Below, one piece after another: positions 1 through 8,803 of a DNA stretch of 64,000 bases. Under the pieces are notes generated by a model. That model was not told where the DNA came from. It made no database searches and was given only the letters and a program-made list of their open reading frames with translations. A program made the translations under genes and the position numbers. Origin of the DNA: Chromatiales bacterium (GTDB taxonomy: Bacteria > Pseudomonadota > Gammaproteobacteria > Steroidobacterales > GCA-2729495). The stretch is from the NCBI GenBank assembly GCA_002729495.1, contig PBYE01000009.1, positions 64,653 through 128,652 of the forward strand. The letters run 5' to 3'. Every line of letters begins with the position of its first letter. The stretch's first letter is position 1.

Positions 1-775
1 CGCTGTTACGAGCCGCCTTGTCGTCGCCCTTCTGCAGTTTAAGCTTTGGAATCAGCTTGTTGATGCGGACATAGAGTTCGGTGCTTTCCTCCGAGGGTCC
101 GGAAATAATCAACGGGGTGCGGGCTTCATCAATCAGAATTGAGTCAACCTCGTCGACAATCGCAAACGCGAGGCGTCGTTGAATCTGGCCCTCGCTGTTG
201 TACTCCAGGTTGTCGCGCAAATAATCGAAACCAAATTCGTTGTTGGTTCCATAGATAATGTCCGCCTTATAGGCCTCACGTTTTTCTTCCTTGGTCTGGC
301 CTGCGGCGATGACCCCGACGCGCATGTCAAGAAACTCATAGACAGGCCCCATCCATTCAGCGTCACGGCTCGCGAGGTAATCATTGACGGTCACAATATG
401 GACGCTGTCGCCCGTCAGTGCATTCGCGTAGGCAGGCAATGTGGCCACCAGCGTCTTGCCTTCACCGGTGCGCATTTCAGCGATCTTGCCTTCGTGTAAC
501 GCCAGCCCGCCGAGCAATTGCTCATCGAAATGCCTGAGCCCCAGCGTGCGCCGGGCGCTTTCCCGCACCGTCGCGAATGCTTCCGGCAACAGGGCATCCA
601 GTTCCTCGTCGGCCTCGAGGCGCTCGCGAAACTCCGCTGTCTTGGCTTTAAGGTCATCATCGGAGAGCTGTTCGTATTCATCTGCATAGCCGTTCGCAGC
701 CTCTACGACCTTGCCGTATAGACGCAACAGCCTCTGGTTGCGACTGCCAAATAACTTGGTAAGGAAATTTGCCAT
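1..775 (-). CDS. secA: SecA preprotein translocase ATPase, N-terminal part (cut by window edge)
   Basis: SecA is the cytosolic motor that pushes unfolded preproteins through SecYEG using ATP. Only the first 258 codons lie in the window; the frame is open to position 2. The start is the ATG at 775-773, reading [13 protein letters not shown], which matches the usual SecA N-terminus (LTKxFGSRN). Visible features are the Q-motif region ([13 protein letters not shown]), the Walker A motif MRTGEGKTL, the [11 protein letters not shown] segment, [15 protein letters not shown], and the Walker B/DEAD-like [20 protein letters not shown]. All are highly conserved in SecA. It follows an M23 peptidase gene on the same strand after a 216-nt gap. 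No secM-like reading frame precedes it, so the SecM arrest control known from enterics is not evident here. Confidence 0.98.
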   Translation of the reverse strand, partial: MANFLTKLFGSRNQRLLRLYGKVVEAANGYADEYEQLSDDDLKAKTAEFRERLEADEELDALLPEAFATVRESARRTLGLRHFDEQLLGGLALHEGKIAEMRTGEGKTLVATLPAYANALTGDSVHIVTVNDYLASRDAEWMGPVYEFLDMRVGVIAAGQTKEEKREAYKADIIYGTNNEFGFDYLRDNLEYNSEGQIQRRLAFAIVDEVDSILIDEARTPLIISGPSEESTELYVRINKLIPKLKLQKGDDKAARNS

Positions 776-991
776 TCCTGTCCGTTCCCGACCTGACCGC
801 CTGAGTACAAGCCGGATCAGATATAACCCATATGACGCTGGCTGCCCGGAGATGCGGACAGATCCCGTACGAAAGCGCGCTATTTTACTGGCATACGGCC
901 ATGGCAGGAAAGGCCGTACACGAAGGATTATGGGAAGTAATGGATTCTGACAGCGATGGCCGGCAATACAGGGCGGCCCAAACGCAATAAA

Positions 992-1921
992 TCAGTGGCG
1001 ATGCACGTACTTGGTCGGATCAACAGCCTTGCCGTTGCGCCACACCTCAAAATGCACATGGGGGCCGGTTGAACGTCCGGTGGACCCCATCAGGGCAATC
1101 GTCTGACCCTGGTTTACCTGGTCGCCAATTGCCACCAGGTTTTGCTGGTTGTGGGCGTAACGCGTTACATAGCCGTTACCGTGCTTGACCTCAACCATGT
1201 TGCCGTAGCCGTAGCGATCGCCCGACCAGCTCACAACACCGTCACCAACAGCAATAATTTCGTTGCCGCGCTTGCCGGCAAAATCGATGCCACGATGCCA
1301 GGAAGACTTGCCCGAGATCGGATCCGATCTCTTACCAAAATACGAAGACAGCCAGCCTGACTTGATGGGACGGCCGCTTGGGTTAACCCGCTCGTCCAGA
1401 CGCTGGTCCAGCAGCAGTCCTTCCAGCGCAGCCAGCTGTTGCTCCTGGTCATCCAGCGTTGCTGCCAGTAAATCGAAGTCTTTCAGCAAATCAGGTAACT
1501 GACCTGCATTTGCAGCCGTGCTTTCCTCAACCAGCGCGGGACCGCCGAGCGCCGGGGGATTCTGAAAATCAAATTCGCCGTCCTCGAGGTCTGCCATGCC
1601 GGTCAGGCGACTGCCGAGTGCATTCAGGCGAATCACATTCGCATTCAGTTGACCCATGCGCAGGGCCAGCGCATCGATCTGCTCGTCCGCCTGGGCCTTT
1701 AGGTCATCAAGGGTTGCCTGCTGGGTAAGCAGCTCGTCCTGTAATTCAGCGACTTCGTCAGAGGAAACGCTTGCGTCGGAAACGCGCGCAAGATTGTAGC
1801 CTGCAATTATCGCCACTCCGAACAGCGCAACAGCCAGCCCGCCCACAATCCAGGAACTAATCGCGGACAGGTCCACGCAACGCGCGGTTCGCCGGCCGCG
1901 ATTAAGGATAATCAGTTTCAT
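992..1921 (-). CDS. M23/LytM-family murein endopeptidase with N-terminal membrane anchor and coiled coil
   Basis: The 309-aa protein is predicted to cleave peptidoglycan cross-links in the periplasm, or to activate amidases. I chose the ATG at 1921 (MKLIILNRGRRTARC); an upstream in-frame start would add 13 non-conserved residues. Residues about 20-42 form one transmembrane helix. Residues about 52-165 are rich in Leu, Gln, Glu and Asp and look like a coiled coil. The C-terminal third is a LytM domain with the metal-site residues HRGIDF, a GDGVVxxxGxRxGYGN stretch, and HVHFEV. These Zn ligands are intact, so an active enzyme is likely. It lies between lpxC/dciA and secA; as remembered, Pseudomonas has an M23 gene at the same place. 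Its exact substrate cannot be read from the sequence. Confidence 0.9.
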   Translation of the reverse strand: MKLIILNRGRRTARCVDLSAISSWIVGGLAVALFGVAIIAGYNLARVSDASVSSDEVAELQDELLTQQATLDDLKAQADEQIDALALRMGQLNANVIRLNALGSRLTGMADLEDGEFDFQNPPALGGPALVEESTAANAGQLPDLLKDFDLLAATLDDQEQQLAALEGLLLDQRLDERVNPSGRPIKSGWLSSYFGKRSDPISGKSSWHRGIDFAGKRGNEIIAVGDGVVSWSGDRYGYGNMVEVKHGNGYVTRYAHNQQNLVAIGDQVNQGQTIALMGSTGRSTGPHVHFEVWRNGKAVDPTKYVHRH

Positions 1922-2195
1922 GTCCGCCCATCTTCCTTCCGCAGCAAGCGAACTCCGCATTTGGCGGCTTCGATCACAACGGATAAAACCACCCCTGCGC
2001 GCACAAATCGGATGGTTGGCATATCGCTTGCTTTTTTAGTCGGTAACCCCGCTATCATAGGATTCGTCCCTTAGATCGGTGGCTTTGCGCCCCCACTTTT
2101 CAGCGGGTTTGCCCTTTTCGCGGGGCTAGAATAGGTAGAAATCAAGCCGGCAACAAGGGACTGGACACGGATTCCGGCCAAAAAACCAATAATTT

Positions 2196-2501
2196 ATGTT
2201 AAGAAATAAGCCTAAGTCATTGTCTGAACTCATCCGCGCTTCGGACAGCCCCCTTGGGGGCCTCGCCGAGGAAGCCCGCCGCCGGAGCGATCTGGGCGAC
2301 TATCTGCGCAATGGCCTCCCACCCGATGTCGCAGTGGGGCTGGTGCACTGCAATTTTCAACCCGATAACACACTGATTTTGCTGGTCCGCAGCCCCGAAT
2401 GGGCCGCGCGACTGCGCTTCGAGGGGGAACGGATTCGTGAGTTGTGTCGCAAAAACGGCACCCCTGTTGACCACATCAAGGTGCGCGTCGCTGCAGAGTA
2501 G
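2196..2501 (+). CDS. dciA: DciA-like DUF721 protein, predicted replicative helicase loader
   Basis: The 101-aa product is a compact DUF721 domain: an N-terminal Leu-rich region, the segment VGLVHCNFQPDNTLILLVRSP, then EWAARLRFEGERIRELCRKNG and a closing IKVRV strand. DUF721/DciA proteins bind DnaB and are the ancestral loaders of the replicative helicase in bacteria lacking DnaC or DnaI. It is the only plus-strand gene in the first 22 kb. It is divergent from the M23 peptidase and convergent with lpxC, a position known for DUF721 genes in Pseudomonas-type genomes. No good Shine-Dalgarno sequence precedes the ATG. Its stop codon lies in the arm of a hairpin shared with the lpxC stop. The family call is firm; the helicase-loading role is inferred from the family. 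Confidence 0.85.
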   Translation: MLRNKPKSLSELIRASDSPLGGLAEEARRRSDLGDYLRNGLPPDVAVGLVHCNFQPDNTLILLVRSPEWAARLRFEGERIRELCRKNGTPVDHIKVRVAAE

Positions 2502-2539
2502 CAACCCTGTGGTCTGAACGGACTACAGCGGGGTTGCTA
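2499..2539. terminator. Hairpin spanning the convergent dciA and lpxC stop codons
   Basis: Arms TAGCAACCC (2499-2507) and GGGTTGCTA (2531-2539) are perfectly complementary. The inside continues with TGTGGTC/GACTACA (one G-U pair) around a small loop. The dciA TAG and the lpxC TAG lie at the outer ends of the two arms. There is no long T-run on either side, so classic intrinsic termination is uncertain, but a role in 3'-end formation for both transcripts is plausible. Confidence 0.55.
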
Positions 2540-3448
2540 GACGGTGCTGACGGCTGTCTTGTATGAAATAGGCGCCTGAACCGGATCGTCGAACTCAACC
2601 TCTTCCCAGGCTTTAGTGTTGGCAAGCAGCTCACGCAACAATAGGTTGTTCAGGGCATGACCTGATTTGTACCCGGTATATTCACCCACGATGCTGCAGC
2701 CTGCCAGGTAAAGGTCACCTATCGCATCGAGAATTTTATGGCGCACGAACTCATCTTCGTACCTGAGGCCGTCTTCATTCAGCACCCGGAAATCATCGAC
2801 CAAAACCGCGTTGTCCATGGTGCCGCCGAGCGCTAGTCGATTTGTGTGCATAGCTTCGATATCGCGGGCAAAACCAAAAGTACGTGCGCGGCTCACTTCA
2901 CGTAAATATGAAGTCGTAGAGAAATCGACTGACGAAGACTGCAGATGTTTTTTGAAAACCGGGTGTTCGAAGTCGATTCGGAAGTTAACTTTGAAGCCGT
3001 CATAAGGGGTAAATTCAGCCCACTTGTCACCGTCTTCCACACGGACCTTCTTACGGATACGGATAAACTTTTTGGCTACGGTCTGTTCTTCTATACCTGC
3101 TGACTGCAGCAGAAAAATGAAGGGCGCTGCACTACCATCCATGATCGGGACTTCGGGAGCGCTGAGATCAACGTAAGCGTTGTCGATCCCTAAGCCGGCA
3201 AACGCCGACATGAGATGCTCAACTGTTGCGACCGTGGTTTCGCCTTCAACAAGGCTGGTTCCCAGTGTTGTCTCGCCGACCAGGTTTGCATCCGCACACA
3301 AATCGACCGGCGGGTCGAGATCGATACGACGGAATACTATGCCAGTGTTGTCGGCCGCGGGGCGCAGCGTCATGAATACCTTACGACCGGTGTGCAGTCC
3401 CACGCCGGTGGCGCGAATCTCGTTCTTAAGTGTCCGCTGTCTGAGCAT
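2537..3448 (-). CDS. lpxC: UDP-3-O-acyl-N-acetylglucosamine deacetylase LpxC
   Basis: This Zn-dependent cytosolic deacetylase carries out the committed step of lipid A synthesis. The 303 aa match the usual length. The N-terminus [21 protein letters not shown] is typical. [21 protein letters not shown] holds the first His Zn ligand, and [14 protein letters not shown] carries the His/Asp pair that completes the site. [10 protein letters not shown] is the conserved substrate-passage loop. It sits downstream of ftsZ on the same strand, as in other gammaproteobacteria, separated by a 244-nt spacer with a strong palindrome. Co-transcription with the end of the dcw cluster is possible. The enteric protein is controlled by FtsH proteolysis; nothing in the sequence tests that here. 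Confidence 0.98.
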   Translation of the reverse strand: MLRQRTLKNEIRATGVGLHTGRKVFMTLRPAADNTGIVFRRIDLDPPVDLCADANLVGETTLGTSLVEGETTVATVEHLMSAFAGLGIDNAYVDLSAPEVPIMDGSAAPFIFLLQSAGIEEQTVAKKFIRIRKKVRVEDGDKWAEFTPYDGFKVNFRIDFEHPVFKKHLQSSSVDFSTTSYLREVSRARTFGFARDIEAMHTNRLALGGTMDNAVLVDDFRVLNEDGLRYEDEFVRHKILDAIGDLYLAGCSIVGEYTGYKSGHALNNLLLRELLANTKAWEEVEFDDPVQAPISYKTAVSTV

Positions 3449-3493
3449 ATGTGATACACCCCGGGGGGCGTCGCATCCCTACGATTTTTGAAT

Positions 3494-3532
3494 AAAAAAG
3501 CGCGGCGTACCGGGGACGTACGTCCCAGGTAC
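3494..3532 (-). terminator. Near-perfect 26-bp palindrome plus T-run between ftsZ and lpxC
   Basis: Positions 3507-3532 form a palindrome with one mismatched pair, centred on ACGTACGT. Read on the minus strand it is followed, after about 7 nt, by six T (3494-3499). It could be an attenuator or terminator separating ftsZ from lpxC expression, or a protein-binding site. The gap between stem and T-run is longer than in an ideal intrinsic terminator. Confidence 0.45.
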
Positions 3533-3692
3533 CCCATACCGCATTCGAGTTAACCTCGCTTCCGAAGTACACTCCTCAAGTTACTGATCGGCAAACCACC
3601 TTTCGCCGACCCTTGCGCACAACCCAGGGTATCTGAAGGCGCGAACGCTACCACAGGCCCCGGGTCGCTGGCAAGAAAACAACAGGTTATGG

Positions 3693-4862
3693 CTAATCTG
3701 CCTGCCGCCGCAGAAATGCCGGAATATCAAGTAAATCAAGATCTTCCTGCGGTTCTTCCACGTCATGCCCGGCAGCTTCTTGCTGCTTCCTCTTGTTGGT
3801 AGGACTCTCAAAGTCCTCGTAGCGCGGCTCATCCGGAACGACCTGCCGCGACGCTGCTACGGCAACAGATTCCACCAATTCCGGCTTCGGCACGACACCG
3901 AGGACACCCTTGCCCAGCCCGGTCGCGACCACCGTTACCCGAATGGTGTTGGTCATTTCCGAGTCAATCACCGTACCGACAACCACCGTGGCATCGTCCG
4001 AGGCGAACTCTTTTACCGTGTCGCCTATCTCGTTGAATTCACCGATAGCCAGATCCTGCCCCGCAGTGACATTCACAAGGATACCGTTGGCACCCGCCAG
4101 GTTGATGTCTTCCAGTAACGGACTTGAGACCGCGGCCTCGGCAGCTTCGCGCGCCCGATCCTCGCCGGCCGCTACACCGGTACCCATCATCGCCATACCC
4201 ATCTCACCCATAACGGTACGCACATCGGCAAAGTCCACGTTGATAAGTCCGGGCCGGGTAATGAGTTCCGCAATACCCTGCACCGCGCCCTGCAACACTT
4301 CGTTCGCCGATTTAAAAGCGTCCAGCAATGTGGTTTCGCCACCCAGTACTGTCAGCAGCTTCTCGTTAGGAATGGTAATAAGCGAATCAACGTTGCGGGA
4401 CAGGTCAAGCATGCCCTGATCCGCAATGCCGGCCCGCTTGGCGCCTTCCATTTCGAACGGCTTGGTAACCACGGCCACCGTCAGAATGCCCAGCTCTTTA
4501 GCTATCTGGGCTATAACGGGCGCAGCACCTGTGCCGGTTCCACCGCCGAGACCGGCGGTAATAAAGAGCATGTCAGCACCCTCGATCAGTTCCTGCAGAC
4601 GATCGCGATCTTCCATCGCCGCCTGGTAACCAACTTCGGGATTTGCACCGGCACCCAGCCCCTTGGTGATATTGCAGCCGATCTGCAATGTTGTCTTTAC
4701 ATTGGCGTTCAGCAAGGCCTGCCGATCGGTATTTGCGCAAATAAAATCCACGCCCTCTATACCGCTGCCGGCCATATGTTTTACGGCGTTGCCACCGCCA
4801 CCGCCTATGCCAATTACTTTAATAACAGCGCTTTGACTGTATGCATCCATGAGTTCAAACAT
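3693..4862 (-). CDS. ftsZ: Cell division GTPase FtsZ
   Basis: FtsZ is the tubulin homologue that forms the Z-ring. The 389-aa reading starts at ATG 4862 ([18 protein letters not shown]), which has GAGGAG at suitable spacing; a GTG three codons upstream overlaps that SD and is less likely. The GTP-binding signature [10 protein letters not shown] is at about residues 107-116. The [17 protein letters not shown] loop and the T7-loop region INVDFADV are present. A Glu/Lys-rich linker leads to the conserved C-terminal peptide ending [11 protein letters not shown], which docks FtsA and ZipA. It follows ftsA by 29 nt and is the last fts gene of the cluster. Confidence 0.99.
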   Translation of the reverse strand: MFELMDAYSQSAVIKVIGIGGGGGNAVKHMAGSGIEGVDFICANTDRQALLNANVKTTLQIGCNITKGLGAGANPEVGYQAAMEDRDRLQELIEGADMLFITAGLGGGTGTGAAPVIAQIAKELGILTVAVVTKPFEMEGAKRAGIADQGMLDLSRNVDSLITIPNEKLLTVLGGETTLLDAFKSANEVLQGAVQGIAELITRPGLINVDFADVRTVMGEMGMAMMGTGVAAGEDRAREAAEAAVSSPLLEDINLAGANGILVNVTAGQDLAIGEFNEIGDTVKEFASDDATVVVGTVIDSEMTNTIRVTVVATGLGKGVLGVVPKPELVESVAVAASRQVVPDEPRYEDFESPTNKRKQQEAAGHDVEEPQEDLDLLDIPAFLRRQAD

Positions 4863-4891
4863 CGCCTTCACTCCTCATCCTTAAAAGCAAA

Positions 4892-6124
4892 CTAAATATT
4901 TCCCTGAAACCAGGCCTTCATTCGCAACCACATCTCCCGCAAACCGCCCCGTACCGGAATGTCCGTACCCCGTTCCGCCTTATCCCTGGCGTATATAAGA
5001 ATACCGACACCCGTAGCATGGATCGGGTTACGTACTACCTCACCCAAACCTTTAACAAACTGCGGCAACCCTAAACGAACCGGCATGTGAAAAACTTCTT
5101 CAGCCAGTTCCACCGCACCTTCCATCTTCGAACTGCCGCCGGTAAGTACAACACCGGCCGCTATGATGTCTTCGAAATTGCTTCTCCTGAGCTCATTTGC
5201 AATCAGGGCAAACAGCTCTTCGTAACGCGGCTCGACAACTTCTCCGAGCGTCTGCCGTGCAAGCCGGCGTGGCGGTCTGTCGCCAACACTGGGCACCTCG
5301 ATCGTTTCATCACGGTTGGCCAGTTGCGATAACGCACAGGCATATTTGATCTTTATCTCTTCCGCGTATTGCGTCGGCGTGCGCAAGGAAATCGCAATGT
5401 CATTCGTGACCTGATCACCCGCAATCGGGATCACGGCCGTATGTTTGATCGCACCGTCATGAAAAACAGCGATATCGGTAGTACCGCCGCCGATATCAAC
5501 GAGACAGGCACCCAGCTCTTTTTCATCTTCTGTCAGTACCGAGTAACTGGATGCGAGCTGCTCAAGCACTATGTCTTCTACTTCAAGCCCACAGCGTTGC
5601 ACGCACTTAACGATATTCTGGGCGGCGCTGGCGGCTCCCGTGACCATATGCACGCGAGCTTCCAGGCGCACACCGCTCATGCCGATCGGGTCACGTATAC
5701 CTTCCTGGCCATCGATGATGAATTCCTGTGGCAACACGTGCAGGATTTTCTGATCGGCGGGAATAGGCACGGCACGCGCCGCATCGATGACCCGGTCTAC
5801 ATCGCCGGGACCCACCTCCCGATCGCGGATTCCGACAATGCCGTGTGAATTAAGGCTGCGCACATGACTTCCCGCGATACCGGTATACACGGACTGGATA
5901 TCACAACCGGCCATTAATTCCGCTTCTTCAACAGCACGCTGAATAGAGTGGACCGTCGATTCGATATTGACGACAACTCCTTTTTTCAGGCCACGCGACA
6001 GATGTGTACCGAACCCGATTACTTCGAGTTCGCCGTCTTCCTGGATCTCCCCAACAATCGCAACAATTTTTGAGGTACCGATATCAAGCGCGACGACCAG
6101 TTCCTTGTCTGACTTGCTAGACAT
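4892..6124 (-). CDS. ftsA: Cell division protein FtsA, actin-like membrane tether of FtsZ
   Basis: FtsA is an actin-fold ATPase that anchors FtsZ to the inner membrane. The 410-aa form starts at ATG 6124 (MSSKSDKELVVALDIGTSK) behind GGGGAG, and overlaps the ftsQ stop by 8 nt. Conserved parts are the phosphate-1 loop ALDIGTSKIVAIVGE, the phosphate-2 region LVDIGGGTTDIAVF, and the adenosine motif GVVLTGGSSKMEGA. The C-terminus ends in an amphipathic helix (LREMWLRMKAWFQGNI), the membrane-targeting sequence of the family. Upstream in-frame codons lie inside ftsQ and are not part of the protein. Translational coupling to ftsQ is likely. Confidence 0.98.
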   Translation of the reverse strand: MSSKSDKELVVALDIGTSKIVAIVGEIQEDGELEVIGFGTHLSRGLKKGVVVNIESTVHSIQRAVEEAELMAGCDIQSVYTGIAGSHVRSLNSHGIVGIRDREVGPGDVDRVIDAARAVPIPADQKILHVLPQEFIIDGQEGIRDPIGMSGVRLEARVHMVTGAASAAQNIVKCVQRCGLEVEDIVLEQLASSYSVLTEDEKELGACLVDIGGGTTDIAVFHDGAIKHTAVIPIAGDQVTNDIAISLRTPTQYAEEIKIKYACALSQLANRDETIEVPSVGDRPPRRLARQTLGEVVEPRYEELFALIANELRRSNFEDIIAAGVVLTGGSSKMEGAVELAEEVFHMPVRLGLPQFVKGLGEVVRNPIHATGVGILIYARDKAERGTDIPVRGGLREMWLRMKAWFQGNI

Positions 6125-6914
6125 GTGGATCGGTCTCCCCGAAGTCAGCCATCCTGATACCGTCTCCCGACTTCCAGCCAATCGCAAAGCCATTGGTGTA
6201 ACGCATATCGATGTATTTCACCTTGTCTGCTACAGGTCCGAGCACGCCGTCCAGTGCCCCGAAAAACCGTTCGGTGCGGCTGTCTGTTGCCGCCGCGCCG
6301 AAGCGCACCTGCATCCCATTGCTTAAGTGCAGTAGCCATGCGCCACGTGCGTCTATTGATAGCGCAATAGCTGTCAGGCCCCTTTGTTTCAGTTGCTTGT
6401 CCAATTCAAAGAACCGCCGCGCAACCTTAAGCTCGCTGCCCGCCGGTCCGGTAAGTCGCGGCAACTCTGCCGGGATATGTGAGGTCTCGGCAACAAATAG
6501 TTCGCCGTAAATATTCAGTAAGCCTGCCTTCCCCCAACATGCTGCGGCACTCTCTTCTACAACGGTCACGCTTAAGGTAGAAGGCCAGCTGCGCCGCACG
6601 CTGGCCCGCTCCACCCAGGGCAGTTCAGTAATAGCCTCCTGCACCAGTGTCAGATTAGTGCTGAGGAAACCACCTTTGAGAAAAGGCGTCATCGCACTTT
6701 CAATCTGCATTGCCGAAACGCGTTCGAAGCGGCCGTCGATACGTACCGCGTTGATAGGCTGGTCCATGACCCAGGCCGTGCCTGAATAAGCACACACCAG
6801 GACAATCAGCAACAGCGCACCGTTACCGATTCGATTCCAGTTGATTGCGGGCACAGGTATTGCGCGTTTCGCACGTTTTGGTGTTTTGCGACGATTGGCT
6901 TTTTTAGGCGGCAT
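6117..6914 (-). CDS. ftsQ: Cell division protein FtsQ
   Basis: FtsQ is a bitopic inner-membrane divisome protein that links FtsB/FtsL to late division proteins. The chosen ATG at 6914 (MPPKKANRRKTPK) overlaps the ddl stop by 11 nt and has GGAGG upstream; the product is 265 aa. A basic cytoplasmic tail precedes one transmembrane helix (GALLLIVLVCAYSGTAWVM). A POTRA domain follows (INAVRIDGRFERVSAMQIESA, LPWVERASVRRSWPSTLSVTVVE), then the FtsQ beta-domain. The C-terminal YIDMRYTNGFAIGWK is the expected closing strand. The order ddl-ftsQ-ftsA is canonical. Confidence 0.96.
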   Translation of the reverse strand: MPPKKANRRKTPKRAKRAIPVPAINWNRIGNGALLLIVLVCAYSGTAWVMDQPINAVRIDGRFERVSAMQIESAMTPFLKGGFLSTNLTLVQEAITELPWVERASVRRSWPSTLSVTVVEESAAACWGKAGLLNIYGELFVAETSHIPAELPRLTGPAGSELKVARRFFELDKQLKQRGLTAIALSIDARGAWLLHLSNGMQVRFGAAATDSRTERFFGALDGVLGPVADKVKYIDMRYTNGFAIGWKSGDGIRMADFGETDPHV

Positions 6915-7899
6915 CGTTGTCCTCCCTGCTGTCGATCGGATCGGCGGTAAAGCCCCGTTCAACAAAACTGGTTTCAAGTATCTTCCAGACCAGGTCTGCA
7001 AATTCGATACCGGCCTGTTTGGCAGCCATAGGCACGAGACTGTGGCTGGTCAGGCCGGGTACCGTGTTTACTTCAAGCACCTTGGCCAGGCCTGCCTCGT
7101 CGCACATAAAATCGACACGGCCCCATCCGGATGCGCCTACTGCCCGGAACGCCCTGAGTGCGAGTTCACCGAATTTACGTTCCTGCTCCGGAGGCAAACC
7201 ACAGGGACACTGGTACCCCGTCTTATCGCTGAAGTACTTGGCCTGATAGTCATAAAAGGTGTTGTTTACCGAGATGCGTATCAGCGGCAGTACTTCATTG
7301 TGCAGGATTGCTGCCGTGTATTCGGATCCTGTTACCCAGCTCTCGGCAAACACGTCCGAACCCAGCCGGGCAGCCTCGTGCCATGCATCCACCAGGTCTT
7401 CAGGTCGATCAACCTTCGTCATGCCGATACTCGAACCTTCGAGCGCCGGCTTCACGATCATGGGACAGCCGAGTTTCGCGGCGACCGCGGGACACTCGTC
7501 TTCCGACCCGATCAAAGCCCATTCCGGTGTCGTGATACCTATGCCTTCGAACAGTTGCTTGGTACGCAGCTTGTCCATTCCCAGCGCAGAACCCGAAACG
7601 CCACTGCCGGTATAAGGAATGCCCAACGACTCCAGGAGACCCTGCACGGTACCGTCTTCGCCGCCGCGCCCGTGCAGTGCAATCCAGACACGGTCATAGC
7701 CATCGTCTATCAGGGCATTGATGTAATCGCCGGTGGCGTCGACGGCGTGCGCGTCGACGCCACGCCCGACCAGTGCAGCGTGCGCGGCCTGGCCGGTCAT
7801 CAGTGAGACTTCGCGTTCCGCCGACGTACCGCCCAGGAGCACGGCCACGCGACCGAAGACTGCAGTATCACTCACCTGTCTGAATTCCGTTTCAGTCAT
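6904..7899 (-). CDS. ddl: D-alanine--D-alanine ligase
   Basis: This ATP-grasp enzyme makes the D-Ala-D-Ala dipeptide that MurF adds to the peptidoglycan precursor. The product is 331 aa. It shows the N-terminal VLLGGTSAEREVSLMTG motif, DRVWIALHGRGGEDGTVQGLLESLGIPYTGSG, the ATP-grasp lysine region CPMIVKPALEGSSIGM, and the C-terminal RVDFMCDEAGLAKVLEVNTVPGLT with Mg-binding Asp, Glu and Asn. It lies 7 nt after murB and overlaps ftsQ. The location in the dcw cluster corresponds to ddlB of enterics. Confidence 0.98.
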   Translation of the reverse strand: MTETEFRQVSDTAVFGRVAVLLGGTSAEREVSLMTGQAAHAALVGRGVDAHAVDATGDYINALIDDGYDRVWIALHGRGGEDGTVQGLLESLGIPYTGSGVSGSALGMDKLRTKQLFEGIGITTPEWALIGSEDECPAVAAKLGCPMIVKPALEGSSIGMTKVDRPEDLVDAWHEAARLGSDVFAESWVTGSEYTAAILHNEVLPLIRISVNNTFYDYQAKYFSDKTGYQCPCGLPPEQERKFGELALRAFRAVGASGWGRVDFMCDEAGLAKVLEVNTVPGLTSHSLVPMAAKQAGIEFADLVWKILETSFVERGFTADPIDSREDNDAA

Positions 7900-7906
7900 G
7901 TCAGCT

Positions 7907-8803
7907 TTAGCCGGTCCGCTCTCCTATGATGTGTACCTCGCGTACAAGTTCGACGCCGTGCTTTGCCTTTACCTCTCCCTGGATGTGTTCGATGAGCATC
8001 TCTATATCAGCTGCACTCGCGTTATCGCGATTGATAATAAAATTGGCATGCTTCTCCGAAACAACCGCTCCGCCGATAGAAAAGCCTTTTAGTCCGGTTG
8101 CCTCGATGAGCCTGGCTGCATGATCAGCCGGTGGGTTTCTGAATACGGAACCACAACTGGGTAAGCCAAGCGGCTGCTTTTCGCGACGCTCATTCACCAG
8201 GGCTTTTACCTTGTCCATGCTGGTGTCATAGTTTTCGGTAAACACAAAATGTGCGCCCAGGAACCACTCGTTCGCGGGTCCGTCAACCTGGCGATAAGCA
8301 ATCGTGTATTCAGCCGGTTCACGTGTGTGTACCTTGCCTTCCTGATCGATAACGTCGACCGACTCGACCTGGTTCCAGGTTTCGCCGCCAAATGCGCCGG
8401 CATTCATTGCCAGCGCACCGCCGATAGTCCCCGGTATGCCTGCAAAAAATTCAGCCGGGCCAAGGCCGCGGCGCACACAATGCCGTGCAAACACCGTGCA
8501 GGCCACGCCTGAACCAGCGCTAACCCGCTGTTTATCAATATCCTCAACTGCGGCGAGCGCATCCTGGACCACAATGACAACACCGCGTATCCCGCCATCG
8601 CGAACCAGCAGGTTGCTGCCCAGGCCGACCCAGTGCAGTGGTGTACCGGGTTCAACTGTTTGCATAAATGCGATGAGATCTTCACGCGTCGCGGGACGGA
8701 ACCAGGTATCCGCATTGCCGCCTGTTCGCCACGAGGTATGCCGGGCCATCGACTCGTTAAAACGCATCTGATCGCTGAAGCGCTCGTTGTCGATCGCCGC
8801 CAT
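7907..8803 (-). CDS. murB: UDP-N-acetylenolpyruvoylglucosamine reductase MurB
   Basis: MurB is the FAD/NADPH enzyme that reduces the MurA product to UDP-MurNAc. The 298-aa protein starts at ATG 8803, whose A is shared with the murC stop (TGATG), implying coupled translation. FAD-binding (PCMH) features are HTSWRTGGNADTWFRP, VGLGSNLLVRDGGIRG and FFAGIPGTIGGALAMNAGAFG. The catalytic Ser region PSCGSVFRNPP and the C-terminal KHANFIINR are present. The overall pattern is the compact type (about 300 aa) rather than the longer enteric form. The Gly-Ser-Val-Phe context supports an active enzyme. Confidence 0.97.
   Translation of the reverse strand: MAAIDNERFSDQMRFNESMARHTSWRTGGNADTWFRPATREDLIAFMQTVEPGTPLHWVGLGSNLLVRDGGIRGVVIVVQDALAAVEDIDKQRVSAGSGVACTVFARHCVRRGLGPAEFFAGIPGTIGGALAMNAGAFGGETWNQVESVDVIDQEGKVHTREPAEYTIAYRQVDGPANEWFLGAHFVFTENYDTSMDKVKALVNERREKQPLGLPSCGSVFRNPPADHAARLIEATGLKGFSIGGAVVSEKHANFIINRDNASAADIEMLIEHIQGEVKAKHGVELVREVHIIGERTG

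Noticed and set aside
776-991. secM-like arrest peptide gene upstream of secA
   Set aside because: No reading frame with a signal peptide or arrest motif; the spacer has only a short TACGGCC/GGCCGTA stem (894-918) without a T-run.
6841-7806. A 321-codon plus-strand open frame opposite ddl
   Set aside because: It is antisense to a fully conserved ddl gene, its translation has no recognisable motifs, and it has unusual residue use (many His, Arg, Cys).
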